From Caprella mutica (lineage: Eukaryota; Arthropoda; Malacostraca; Amphipoda; Caprellidae), in contig CANNZV010000324.1 in the NCBI GenBank assembly GCA_947561585.1, positions 62,001-126,000 on the forward strand: a DNA stretch of 64,000 nucleotides, written 5' to 3'. Positions 49,001 through 60,032 of this stretch are shown piece after piece. The notes beneath the pieces are model-generated. The model saw only the letters and a list, made by a program, of their open reading frames with translations. It did not search any database and was not told the origin of the DNA. The stretch's first letter is position 1; each line of letters starts with the position of its first letter. Made by a program: the position numbers and the translations under genes.

Positions 49001-52000
49001 AATAGAAATATAGTTAGTTACCTAGTTAGTATTAAGCTCAGCATTTTGAGTTACAGAAAATAACTAGTAGTTTAATTTGCCTATTTTCAATAACTAGGTA
49101 ATTGTAAATATCATTTCACGTTTATTGAAGTTTTGCTACATATCTATTTTGTAGCTTGGGTAAGTTCTTAATTATCGGTCAGTTCCACATTTTCGGACAC
49201 GTGAGAAAAAATTATTTAAAAATAATTATTTAACTACTATTTTTTTATTGGATTCCAATAGAAATAATTATTAAATATTCTTCTCATGTGTCCGAAGATG
49301 TGGAACTGACCGATAATTAAGAACTTCCCCTAGCTACAATAAATAGTAAACAAATGAATAAAATCATAGCTAATAATCTCTACCTTCACCCCGGTAGGTT
49401 GGACGGGAGTCAGCCCCCTCTCCCACCTCCCCCAAACACAACGAGTGGGACATAGTGCAGCAGAGGGAGTTCAGCCCCCTGCCCCCCAACACCGAGGCCC
49501 TGATGAGGAGTGTGGACACGCTGTGCTTCCTAGTGAGGGAGAGACACATGACCTGCACCAGTCTGCCTGCAGCCGTGCAAACCGTCAGGACTTTCGTGGA
49601 GGCAACACTTAATGGTGGTGAGGGAACTGGGATTCTTTTTATAAAGTATTTACCTATAGCTACCTCTAGGTATTTAAATGTTAATTTTTTTAAAAAGTTT
49701 CAATTTTTCTATCTTTTAAAAATGTAAAAAAAAATGTTTTCCTAAAATCTTTATTTCAAATTTTGCATCAATTTTTTTTGTACTGAAAATATCCAACATT
49801 TCGAATAGCTATCTCGAAACTTTCCGTCAAATTCTAGAAGAATTAATTGTTTAGATGTGCCTCTATTTGATCATTTGGGCGTTAATTCGATCATGTGGAC
49901 TTAATAAACTTATGAACTGAGTAGCTAATAAGATTTTAATATAGTTGATTTTCTCGAAATAATGATTTTCTCAATTTTTTTTCAAAAATTTCTATTTTCT
50001 CAAAAAATTTTTTAAAAAATTTCTATTTTCTCAAATATTGCAATTTTCCCTACTTTTTTAGGTCTGGTGGAAATCCAGCAGCAGAAACTGAGGGAGAATG
50101 CAGCCAAGCACCCCCAGAAGAAGAGAATGGGGGGAAGGAGGAGGGAGGACAGGAGTGGGGGGAGTTCCAGTGGAGGAGGCATTTCCTCCAAGACTGGAGG
50201 GAGGAAATCCAAAGCAAGTGGTAGAGTTGGCAGTCCTGGTTTGAGTGCCTATGATGCTGACGAGAGCGACTCTGACGATCTACCCGCTACCTACCATCAC
50301 CTCGCAGAAAAGGTAACTAATAAAAAACATCTCTTGGGTGGGTAAGTTACGAATTATTGGTCAGTTTCACATTTTCGGTCATATAAGAAAAAACAATATT
50401 ATAGCTAATTGTTATTTATTTTAGTTTGTATCCATGATACCTGCAGCAGTGCAGGTATCATGGATACAAACTAAAATAAATAGTAAAAAACAATTATAAT
50501 ATAATGAGTATATTATAAATAATGAGTAACTATTTCCTTTTTTATCTACAATTTTTCTCAAAACATGAAAAAGATACTTAGCTATGAGTGATGAATTAAT
50601 TATATAATATTCAATCAATCACATTATTTATTTAGTATTCAAATAGGAATATTTTTTCTTTGATTATACCCAGGTAACATTGATATATTCCCGGAATATT
50701 CCCTCGAGCTATACAATAGCTAGGTAGCTTCTGTTTAAAAAGTTTCAGAATTCTAAAATCAGAAATAGCTAAGTTTTATAAAAAATTGAAATAAAAATAT
50801 ATAGCTATATATAAAGAAAATTCTGCCATTTCTCCATTACCATTCCAGTTACTGGATCTACTGGACACTCTTCACACCAGTGCTGGATCAGTGATGGCAG
50901 CAGGTAGGAGTGAGTCTGAGTCACGAGACACTGAGCCTCAAGAGTCTTCCTCAACACCCCAGACTGCTGCAGATAAGACTCCTGAGGCTGGGGTCACCCC
51001 CTTGGATTGGAGCTCTGGACCAGGACTGTGGCACGAGGTTCTGTGTCCTTTGCTGCAAGGTGAGTAACTAACTCTTTATGTGGTGTTATCATTAGGGTTG
51101 TGCCGATATGCGTTTAAAGTCATAGATGCTGAAAAAATTATAGCTAGACGGAATGAAATGAATTCAGCGGTATATGGTAGCTATTCGATACCATTTCATT
51201 TCTTCTGTGATATTCGTAAGAACTATGATTTCAAAGGCATATTGTCACAACCCTAGTTATTATACAGTGTGTCCAAACAAAATGGTATCCACTGCCATTG
51301 AATCTAGCCACATGATTCTACATGTTCATAGTACGATAGTATGCATAACATTGCTATCATAGATATGTGCTATAATCAATAGGTAATAAATTGTACGTAA
51401 TACTGTATTCAGTGGCAGTGGATTCATTCTTCGTGGACACCCTGTATAAAAGGAAAACATATTTTGCCAAGTTCTTCAATAGGATAACTAGCTAACTACC
51501 CACTTTCCGACCACTGTAGGACTCCTCTACAGTGAATGTAGAGTCCTGAGTAAGAGAATTACTCTGTATAGTGAACAAATATTTATCTAAGTCTGCCAGG
51601 AATGACCATCAGCTTTAGAAAAGTGATGGTTATTATATGACAGACTGAAGAAATTTGTTCACTATAGAGGGTAATTCTCTTACTCAGGACTCTACATTCA
51701 CTATAGATTAATGCTGCCTAACAAAAGATAAAGACTGTGATAAATATAATAACTAATTCACTAGTAGCTATTAGGTATATTTAGTCGTAAATTATTAAGT
51801 CTGCTGAACATATCCAAGCAATTTCTCTTTTATTTTCTCAGGTATGGCGCGCTACTGTTGTGATTTGCGTCACAGGATGCGTCACGCCGCCATGACTTGT
51901 CTGCAGAGGGCGCTACTGAGTCACGACCTGCACACTCTCACTGCCAACCAGTGGGAGTCATGCTTCAATAAGGTGAGTAATGCTTCAATAAGGTGAGTAA

Positions 52001-55000
52001 TGCTTCACTAAGGTGAGTAATGCTTCACTAAGGTGAGTAATGCTTCAATGAGGTGAGTAATGCTTCAATAAGGTGAGTCATGCTTCAATAAGGTGAGTCA
52101 TGCTTCAATAAGGTGAGTCATGCTTCAATAAGGTGAGTCATGCTTCAATAAGGTGAGTCATGCTTCAATAAGGTGAGTCATGCTTCAATAAGGTGAGTCA
52201 TGCTTCAATAAGGTGAGTCATGCTTCAATAAGGTGAGTCATGCTTCAATAAGGTGAGTCATGCTTCAATAAGGTGAGTCATGCTTCAATAAGGTGAGTCA
52301 TGCTTCAATAAGGTGAGTCATGCTTCAATAAGGTGAGTAATGCTTCAATAAGGTGAGTAATGCTTCAATAAGGTGAGTAATGCTTCAATAAGGTGAGTCA
52401 TGCTTCAATAAGGTGAGTCATGCTTCAATAAGGTGAGTCATGCTTCAATAAGGTGAGTTATGCTTCAATAAGGTGAGTCATGCTTCAATAAGGTGAGTCA
52501 TGCTTCAATAAGGTGAGTCATGCTTCAATAAGGTGAGTCATGCTTCAATAAGGTGAGTCATGCTTCAATAAGGTGAGTCATGCTTTAATAAGGTGAGTCA
52601 TGCTTCAATAAGGTGAGTAATGCTTCAATAAGGTGAGTAATGCTTCAATAAGGTGAGTAATGCTTCAATAAGGTGAGTAATGCTTCAATAAGGTGAGTAA
52701 TGCTTCAATAAGGTGAGTCATGCTTCAATAAGGTGAGTCATGCTTCAATAAGGTGAGTCATGCTTCAATAAGGTGAGTCATGCTTCAATAAGGTGAGTCA
52801 TGCTTCAATAAGGTGAGTACTTAACTACTGCAGAGTGTGGTACTTTTGAACTTGATGAAGAGACAGAGTGTTAGAACTTGTTTGGATTTTAGAGAAATAA
52901 GCTTTAACAAGATTAACACATGTTCTTACTAGTTTTGAACATGTTCTACCACGTTTTGAACATGTTCTACCACGTTTTGAACATGTTCTACCACGTTTTG
53001 AACATGTTCTACCACGTTTTGAACATGTTCTAACACGTTTTGAACAGGTCCAAACGTTCCAACATCAATTCATTAGCTAGCTAATTAGTTCCATCTTAAA
53101 TTTGATGTGCCGTATGAGTTTAATTTTCAATATTTGTTACCTATCCTATCTATTGTTTTAGACGTTCAACTGGCTACACTAGTTCTTTTTGCCATAATTC
53201 TTTGGATAGCTACCATTAATTAATTGAATGAAACTAGTTAATTTATGAAAGGATGAAAAGCATAATCTCTTTAATCTTCCTGTAGGTGCTATTTCCACTC
53301 CTTGCTGCTCTAGTCCCATCCCACACCCCCGGTGCTGTACAACACCCCGAGGAGAGCAGACTCAGGGCTGCCACTCTGGTGCAGAAGGTCTACCTTCGTC
53401 ACCTTCACACTCTCATGTCACTGCCCACCTTCACTGCGCTGTGGTTAACCATTCTAGAGTACCTTGACAAGTACCTCAGTGTCAACTCTACAGACCACTT
53501 GGTGAGTGGTATTCTGTCTGGTGGCTACCAGCTACCAGACCTTGTTTTATGACTTGTCTTGTTCAGTTTTAAATAGCTAATTAGATGTCATTACCTACCT
53601 AATTTTGAAAAGGAAAACTATCAATTTATCTACCATTGTATCCGTTATTGTATTCCAGTTTTACACCATTCCCATTCTATTCCAGTGTGACGCCATTCCC
53701 GAGATCCTGAAGAATATGCTGCTGGTGATGGAGACAACACAGGCCTTCCACACCAGTCAGGGCTTCACCCTACTGTGGTCAGTGACTTGGGACAGGATTG
53801 ACTCCTTCTTGCCTGGCTTCAGGACAGAGCTGTTCCGGAGTCACCCTCCCTCTAAGATCCACCATTCTGCACAGGAGGGGGGACAGGTTCCTGAGGGGGT
53901 GCGACCCCCTGTTGATGGTGAACAGACTGGTGTTAAAGTCGAAGAAGGTGGGTGAAATATTCTGCAAGGATTAGCTGTAATGGGAACTTAAAAGTCAATA
54001 GACCCTAAAGTAAAGACAGCGTCGTTCCACTTGAATTTATCAGTGAAATATTCCTATGCTATTCGTACGGGGATAAAAATGAGTGTCATTAACACCTGTT
54101 TAGCTGACGATTTACTTCATCTTGGAGAATTTTAATTCAATAGTTATTAGTTAGATATTTAAGATGAATTATTTTTAGTTTTGAATAGCTACAATTTCTT
54201 TATTTAAGTCCAGCTTTATAGCCAAGGTCTGATTGTTATTATTATTGTCATTCTTGTTCTGGTAGATTATTTATATTTGATCATTAACCAGGTGATTTCT
54301 TTTCAACAGCACCCAGTGTACACACCCCTGAGGACACTGCTATCTCCACTGATAACACTGAGGCTGGTTCAGAAGATACTAACGACAGGTCAGTCAATAC
54401 GCTCTTCTTTGATGTAGGGAAAAGTATCGACTACCAGAGGCAAAATATATACCGGTTGAAAATTTAAATTGATAATGATTAAAAAACGTCAAAAATATAT
54501 TAATAAAATCTTCATCTGGTAATTTATGCTTTGCCCTATCATTTTTTTATTTGTCTGCTTTTTCCATAAACGAATTATGTGAATGATTTAGTTTAATGCA
54601 TAGCTAAATAGTGTTTGATGCACTGAATTCAATAATGTTTTTAAAGAGTTGAAGCTATTTTGTCTTATTAAAAAGAAAAACTACGAAAATAACGAGATTT
54701 GCATAAAATGTCATATATAGTATTCAATGCCTCGCTCTTATTACGTCTCAGACTTATGACAATCTAATAAGTGTGGGACATGTTTCACTTTTATTTCTCC
54801 TCGTATAGAAAATATTGTAATTTGGTTGGTATTTTTCAGTTAAAACTGTTCTCGCCATAACTCATACTGGTGAGATAGATTAAAAATAATGTTACGGTAA
54901 TTATGGTATGTTACCATAACAATATTTTTTAATCTATCCCACCTGCAATTGTTACGACGAAAACATTTTAACTGAAAACAACACTTAAAATTACTAAAGT

Positions 55001-55945
55001 TACTCCTCAATTATTTTCTATGCCAGGAGAAATAAAAGCGAGATATGTCCCACACTTATTAGATTGTCATAAGTCTGAGACGTAGCTAATAAGAGCGGAG
55101 CATAATTTAATTATTTAACTAAATAGCTACCTTAAAAATTTGAAATTGTTCATTATTTCAAAATTTATCCATGGAAAGAAAAATCGCTGATCTTTGACAC
55201 TATCAAATTCACAGTAGCTGCCTAATCAGAAAATGGGTGTTGAAAGAAATTTAAAAATATTTTCCGAGGTCAGCTTTTTTCATGACTTATGCTGACACTC
55301 ACTATCCGAGTACTGGATTACAGCGACGGTCTCATATAATTTTTTCTTGTAGCTAAACAATCTAAAAATTTGAACTTTTTTAAAGCAAAAAAAACATTGA
55401 ATGAAAATCTGTTTGTTTTTTAAATCTTCCTCCATTTTCCAAATGGTTCTATCTCTAAATTCACACATTCTTTTTCTCACGTGTGTTGTGTGTGTGTGTT
55501 CCTCTTCATTTCCCTCTTGCACACAGAGTGTTGAGTCTCACAGAGCAGTGTGCCTATGTCAACACCAGCAGTGTGATGCTACAGCGCCCTCTGCCGCCCA
55601 GTCTCATCACCACACCACAAAATATGGTAGGGAAACCGTAGAAAAATAACTTGAAATAGCAGGTTATCACTCGTAGAAACGAGTTACTTTTTATAAAAGG
55701 TAGTTTCCTTACTATCATTTTTATTGATCACAGAGGATTTTTTAAGTTCAAATCGTAATGTTCCTAACTAGGTTCCTCCTGGTGGAGAAGAGCCCGCCCA
55801 GCAGTCCGTCCCCCTCAATGGAGGAGAACTCCCCCTACAACCTGGAGGAGTTGGTCCCCCCACCGCGTCTCACCTCTTCAGCGCCACTCGAACAGACGAC
55901 CCCTTCTCAGGACTCGAGAGCTCCCTCACCCACTCCGGGGTGTGA
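40048..55945 (+). CDS. GBF1: GBF1, Golgi Arf-GEF (Sec7), 13 coding exons, 2109 aa
   Basis: Proposed exons: 40048-40884, 43815-44011, 44708-44825, 45303-48836, 49398-49617, 50062-50312, 50849-51059, 51842-51972, 53286-53501, 53686-53947, 54310-54388, 55527-55626, 55772-55945. All junctions have GT..AG and the sum is 6330 nt, exactly 2110 codons with TGA. The product is a guanine-nucleotide exchange factor that activates Arf1 at the cis-Golgi and drives COPI recruitment. Seen: DCB region from ~residue 255, HUS motif NFDCD (~757-761), Sec7 domain ~899-1093 with the catalytic Glu of FRLPGEAPL (codon 47097-47099), then HDS regions with conserved LKNMLLVM near 53710. The 3.5 kb fourth exon holds HUS, Sec7 and early HDS regions. 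The N-terminal ~254 residues are Ser/Thr/Pro-rich and absent from known GBF1/Garz proteins. A Ser/Thr-rich insert lies at ~470-600. Confidence 0.93.
41705..42840. repeat. Composite 21-bp minisatellite in four blocks
   Basis: Successive blocks all have 21-bp periods: CCCCAAACTGCCGTGAATCTG (about 41806-41950), CTTATCTTCCATGAATCTG.. (~41961-42228), CCTAACTGCAATGGTGCTG.. (~42255-42540), and CGAACTGGCATTGCTCTGC.. (~42548-42710), with mixed units at both edges. Because 21 is a multiple of three, several frames on both strands stay open; these are not taken as genes. Confidence 0.95.
43384..43600. mobile_element. 217-bp hAT-like MITE with 8-bp target duplication
   Basis: The ends CCAGTCTGCAGAATGTG and CATATTCTGCAGACTGG are inverted. 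GTTGACGC flanks both sides (43376-43383 and 43601-43608). 8-bp duplication is typical of hAT elements. It is inserted in the right end of the 41157-43608 element. Confidence 0.85.
44907..45036. mobile_element. Palindromic MITE in GBF1 intron 3
   Basis: ATCAGAGGTTATTTAAACTC pairs with GAGTTTAAATAACCTCTGAT; inside, AACGTTGAAGG and TTTTAGTTTCA also pair with partners. ~130 bp. Confidence 0.75.
49158..49330. mobile_element. GTCAGTTCCACATTTTCGG-family MITE in GBF1 intron 4
   Basis: GGGTAAGTTCTTAATTATCG at the left and CGATAATTAAGAACTTCCCC at the right form ~55-bp inverted arms. Ends about 65 bp before the next exon. Confidence 0.85.
50338..50505. mobile_element. GTCAGTTCCACATTTTCGG-family MITE with a one-arm GCTA insertion
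   Basis: The arms fold at TGATACCTGCAGCAGTGCAG. The outer right TIR seems lost. The left arm reads TTATAGCTAATTG where the right arm (inverted) reads TTATAATTG. Confidence 0.7.
51093..51255. mobile_element. hAT-like MITE in GBF1 intron 7
   Basis: Ends TAGGGTTGTGCCGATATGC and GCATATTGTCACAACCCTA. The flanks GTTATCAT / GTTATTAT form an 8-bp target duplication with one mismatch. Confidence 0.75.
51265..51444. mobile_element. mariner-type MITE in GBF1 intron 7
   Basis: Ends CAGTGTGTCCAAACAAAATG and GGACACCCTG (inverted CAGGGTGTCC), with sub-terminal CACTGCCATTGAATC / GATTC. Flanked by TA on both sides. 180 bp. Confidence 0.75.
51513..51706. mobile_element. Palindromic pogo-like MITE in GBF1 intron 7
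   Basis: Long arms: GTGAATGTAGAGTCCTGAGT at the left, ACTCAGGACTCTACATTCAC at the right. Core CATCAGCTTTAGAAAAGTGATG. Same family as 20105-20300. Confidence 0.85.
51953..52818 (+). repeat. 20-bp minisatellite of exon-end plus 5' splice site, 43 consecutive donors
   Basis: The GBF1 exon ends ...TGCTTCAATAAG|GTGAGT, and that junction is repeated in perfect 20-bp register: unit GTGAGTCATGCTTCAATAAG, with A or T replacing C at the eighth base in some. GT donors fall at 51973, 51993 ... 52813. Every unit starts GT and ends AG. Only the first donor keeps the GBF1 frame, since read-through in frame meets TGA in the second unit. Confidence 0.97.
52914..53048 (+). repeat. 21-bp tandem repeat, about 6 units
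   Basis: Units ACATGTTCTACCACGTTTTGA in the same GBF1 intron, shortly after the donor array. Confidence 0.95.
54725..55105. mobile_element. Palindromic element in GBF1 intron 11
   Basis: GACTTATGACAATCTAATAA at the left (54751) and TTATTAGATTGTCATAAGTC at the right (55057) are perfect partners; the arms extend ~170 bp. The right arm has an extra GCTA relative to the left. Confidence 0.85.
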
Positions 55946-56132
55946 ACTGTACTAGGTCACGCCCTTGTGGTGTGAACTGTACTAGGTCACGCCCTTGGGG
56001 TGTGAACTGTACTAGGTCACGCCCTTGTGGTGTGAACTGTACTAGGTCACGCCCTTGTGGTGTGAACTGTACTAGGTCACGCCCTTGTGGTGTGAACTGT
56101 ACTAGGTCACGCCCTTGGAGTGTGAACTGGTA
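55940..56132 (+). repeat. 30-bp minisatellite beginning at the GBF1 stop codon
   Basis: Units GTGTGAACTGTACTAGGTCA followed by CGCCCTTGTG, about 6.5 copies. The first unit supplies the last codon and the TGA stop of GBF1, so the rest are copies of the stop-codon context in the 3'UTR. Each unit contains AG|GT. Confidence 0.95.
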
Positions 56133-56515
56133 CATAATTAAATCATGACCTACAAACTCTCTCATTTACCGATATAATGGCACAGAAAATGACATCTCGC
56201 CGAGAAAATCAGTCGACTAAAATTGTCACAGAATAAACTCTATTCGGGATAAAATGGTTTCTATTTTTAGAAAAAAGACAAATGTGTGTTCCCTCAAGCA
56301 ACTCGTATCAGTACAATAAAAACTTACAATTGCTACGCTTCTGATGACGTCATGAGTTATATATAGTTTTTTCAGCTTTCGATGTGGTAAATTGTTGTAT
56401 TTTTTCACCAGCCAGGAATTTATGTGATATTTTTTCTTCACTAAGTAATTACACGAGTTATTTTCATATTTTACCTTACTATCGTATTAGAGTGCTCATC
56501 ATGTTGAAAGTTTAC
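56133..56515. other. GBF1 3' flank
   Basis: Nothing beyond AT-rich sequence is seen; AATAAA-type signals occur near 56232 and 56319 but no cleavage site is assigned. Confidence 0.35.
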
Positions 56516-57125
56516 ACAAGTGTTGAAGCCAGGTTGCACGTTCGTTGAAGCCAGGTTACACATGCGTTGAAGCCAGGTTACACATGCGTTGAAGCCAGGT
56601 TACACATGCGTTGAAGCCAGGTTACACGTTCGTTGAAGCCAGGTTACACGTTCGTTGAAGCCAGGTTACACGTTCGTTGAAGCCAGGTTACACGTTCGTT
56701 GAAGCCAGGTTACACGTTCGTTGAAGCCAGGTTACACGTTCGTTGAAGCCAGGTTACACATGCGTTGAAGCCAGGTTGCACGTTTGTTGAAGCCAGGTTA
56801 CACATGCGTTGAAGCCAGGTTACACATGCGTTGAAGCCAGGTTACACATGCGTTGAAGCCAGGTTACACATGCGTTGAAGCCAGGTTGCACGTTCGTTGA
56901 AGCCAGGTTGCACGTTCGTTGAAGCCAGGATGCACGTTCGTTGAAGCCAGGTTACACATGCGTTGAAGCCAGGTTACACATGCGTTGAAGCCAGGTTACA
57001 CATGCGTTGAAGCCAGGTTACACATGCGTTGAAGCCAGGTTGCACGTTCGTTGAAGCCAGGTTGCCCACGTTCGTTGAAGCCAGGTTGCCCACGTTCGTT
57101 GAAGCCAGGTTACCCACGTTGAAAC
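56516..57125 (+). repeat. 22-bp minisatellite, about 27 units
   Basis: Units GTTGAAGCCAGGTTACACRT plus 2 bases (GC or TCG variants). Two main unit types (ACATGC and ACGTTC) alternate in runs. Located downstream of GBF1. Confidence 0.95.
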
Positions 57126-57957
57126 ATGTTTCATTATTTAAAGTTTTTTTTTTTAAAAGGTTTATTGTGCACAATATTCTGTACCATTTGTTTAAATTAG
57201 GTTGTTCTTAAATGTACTTGATTTAATAGTATTAAAAAGAGATTTATTGAAAGCATTTGATTATAGGTATGATTAATATAAACAATAGATATATATCGAA
57301 ATGTTAGATAGTTATTATTGTATGTTTTTATTTTCATAGGTAAAATGTAAATAAATAAGTCTTTATTTCGATAGGATTAAATGTATTGAAACATACAAAT
57401 ATACGCTACTTTATTATGTCTAGAATAATAATGTCTGTTTTATTTTTCTGATTATTTATTATGATTATTCATTTTATAAATGTGTATTAAATTGTTATTT
57501 GATATAATTAATTTAAACAAAAATTGATGAGCTTCTATATAAACCTTTTTGTAAATACATTAATAAATTGTTATAAAGCTAAATTATTGTACTAAGTTAA
57601 TTGTACAGGAAGTGTAAACCATGTGTTATGCACCATATATTTATTATTTAATTTTTATCATGCCGTGCAATAGTATTGTACTTAATAAAACTGAAAATAA
57701 ATAAGCTCTTTATTTATCCTCATTAAAAAAAAGATGAATTTTGTTCAAATTATATTTTTTCTGCAGAATTTAAAATCATGTATTATAATTATTTAATATT
57801 TTTTTAAATACAGTTTACTACAGATTTATTAAAGGTGAAAAAAAAACAGTTTATAATGCCGTGTTTGTTAAAAAAAATGCATCTTATAATATAGCTTAAT
57901 TCTAAAAAAGTAACTAAAAATAATTAGCTAAAGCTAGATTTTATGGCACTTCTTTTC
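57126..57957. other. Gene-free AT-rich stretch
   Basis: No gene is seen. Several AATAAA words are present, for example near 57685. Confidence 0.3.
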
Positions 57958-57958
57958 A

Positions 57959-58190
57959 GTAGGGCAAGTTCAGAGTTATCGGTCAGTTCCACATTTTCGG
58001 TCATATGAGTAAAAACTGTATAATAGTTACAATATAATTCATTATTTTAATTTGTATCCATGATACTTTCTCGTTATTATAATATGTATCATGGATACTA
58101 ATTTAAATCAAACAGTTAAATAATATTCATTATACAGTTTTTTCTCATGATCGGAAATGTGGAACTGTCCGACAACTCGCAAGTTACCCT
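57959..58190. mobile_element. GTCAGTTCCACATTTTCGG-family MITE
   Basis: The left TTATCGGTCAGTTCCACATT and right AATGTGGAACTGTCCGACAA arms fold around TATCCATGATAC / GTATCATGGATA. Confidence 0.85.
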
Positions 58191-58372
58191 GTAAGGTAGG
58201 CATTTTTGATCGATAAGTAAACTAGTTTGATGCTGTAAATTTCGTAACTAAAATAGCTACACAAGAATTTCATATTAGGTTGAAAAGAGGCTATTTAAGT
58301 ACATGAAATAAAATTTTATTCCTGTGTTTTTTGGGTCATTTTGACCCAACTTCGATACTTTAAAGGATTCCA

Positions 58373-58487
58373 GGACAATAACCCCCCGTGCAAAAAACCC
58401 CGAGCAAAATACCCTTCGGACAAAAAAACCCAAGCAAAAAAACCCCGGTGCACCGCGGGGTTTTTTTCGCACGGGGGGTTATTGTCC
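58373..58487. repeat. C/G-tract hairpin element
   Basis: GGACAATAACCCCCCGTGC and GCACGGGGGGTTATTGTCC are perfect 19-bp inverted ends 115 bp apart. Inside, AAAACCCC runs and a second hairpin (CCCCGGTGCACCGCGGGG) lie between A and T tracts. Confidence 0.8.
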
Positions 58488-58489
58488 CC

Positions 58490-59395
58490 TCTCAAGAATT
58501 TTTTTATTGCTTTAACGAGGCTAATGTTTTTTTTATCATTTTGCTGCAAACCCCATCAAATTTGAGAGCATAATTTTAAAGTTGCTTTTATTATAAAACG
58601 TCCGACTTGCTAATTTTCAGTCCAAAGAAAAAGAATGCACACCGTTTGTTTTGAATGTCAGCTAGGTAGGTATCAATTCAATATTGAAAATTCCTGTGTA
58701 GATACAAAATCGGAGAAACCTATTTTAGAAAGGCTTAAAGGTCCCCTCCAAGCAAATATTTTTATTGCCTTATTCAACGAGGCTAATGTTTCTTATCATT
58801 TTGCTGCAAACCGCATCGAATTTGATAGCATATTTTTAATTTTATATGCTTTTAAAGATTTTTATAATCAAAACTCTACAAAACCTATTTTACTTCCGAC
58901 TTACTAATTTAAGAAATTTTCAACCTGAAGAAAAAGAATGTACACCATTTGTTTTGATTGTCAACTAGGTATTAGGTTTAATAAATCCATTTAATATTCG
59001 TGTAAAGGTATAAAATTGAATGAACTTATAATAAAAACGTTTATATACTTTAGGAAACAATTAATATATAAAATAAAGGTCGAAAACGCATGGTTTGTTT
59101 ATAAAATTCAAATTTGAAATCAAAACAAAGAGTGTACAATCTTCTTCTTCAGCGTCAGGTTAGTGGTTAGTACAACTATTGCAAACAGAGCTTTAAAAAC
59201 TTCAAAAGCTTATAGAGAAATATATATTGAACTGAATTTTATGCGGTTTGCAGATTATTGATCATAGACCTTAGTTCTATAATAATATGTAATAAACTCA
59301 TTTTCCCTGGAGCCTGGAGAGGAACTTTAAAAGAAAAAAATGAACTTTGGATACGTTAATTGAAGAATAAAAGTGAAAGGATATAATCTCTTACC
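58490..59395. repeat. Tandemly placed copies of dispersed repeats
   Basis: GCTAATGTTT..TATCATTTTG copies at 58515 and 58785; ACTTGCTAATTTTCAG copies at 58600 and 58900 (diverged); TTAA-type MITE end AAAGGTCCCCTCC at 58737. No gene is seen. Confidence 0.5.
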
Positions 59396-59722
59396 ACCAG
59401 TCAGTGACAATGCTCATGGATGCAGAAAAGCTACTTCATGAACAAAGTCACCTACCACCAGTCAGTGACAATGCTCATGGATGCAGAAAAGCTACTCCAT
59501 GAACAAAGTCACCTACCACCAGTCAGTGACAATGCTCATGGATGCAGAAAAGCTACTACAAGAAAAAAGTCACCTACCACCAGTCAGTGACAATGCTCAT
59601 GGATGCAGTAAAGCTACTCCATTAACAAAGTCACCTACCACCAGTCGGTGACAATGCTCATGGATGCAGTAAAGCTACTCCATTAACAAAGTCACCTACC
59701 ACCAGTCAGTGACAATGCTCAA
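59395..59722. repeat. ~61-bp tandem repeat, about 5.5 units
   Basis: Units CACCTACCACCAGTCAGTGA then CAATGCTCATGGATGCAGAA then AAGCTACTCCATGAACAAAG. On the minus (ASPH) strand each contains GGTAGGTGAC. It lies downstream of the ASPH stop. Confidence 0.9.
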
Positions 59723-60032
59723 CACAAGAATATAAGACCTCTTAATTTTAGATCATATCTCTATGTGCAGTTCTGTGAAATAACTATAGTTTACATAATA
59801 AATTAATTGCGATCTAATAGACTTCAAACTAAGTAAAGCTAATTGTAATTAAAAAAATAACCTATAAATAGCTAAACACTGACCGACAATGAGATTGAAT
59901 TTAAAGTTAATTAACTTTATTCTGTAACTAACTGAAAATATACAGTTAGGTTCTGTTGAAAACTTGAACAGCAGTTACCTGTACCAGTTACACAGCAGTT
60001 AGCAGCACCAGTTACACAGCACCAGTTAACAG

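Noticed and set aside
55758..55955. 65-codon frame over the last GBF1 exon
   Set aside because: It is out of frame with the spliced model; the correct phase from exon 55527-55626 gives a frame ending at TGA 55943-55945.
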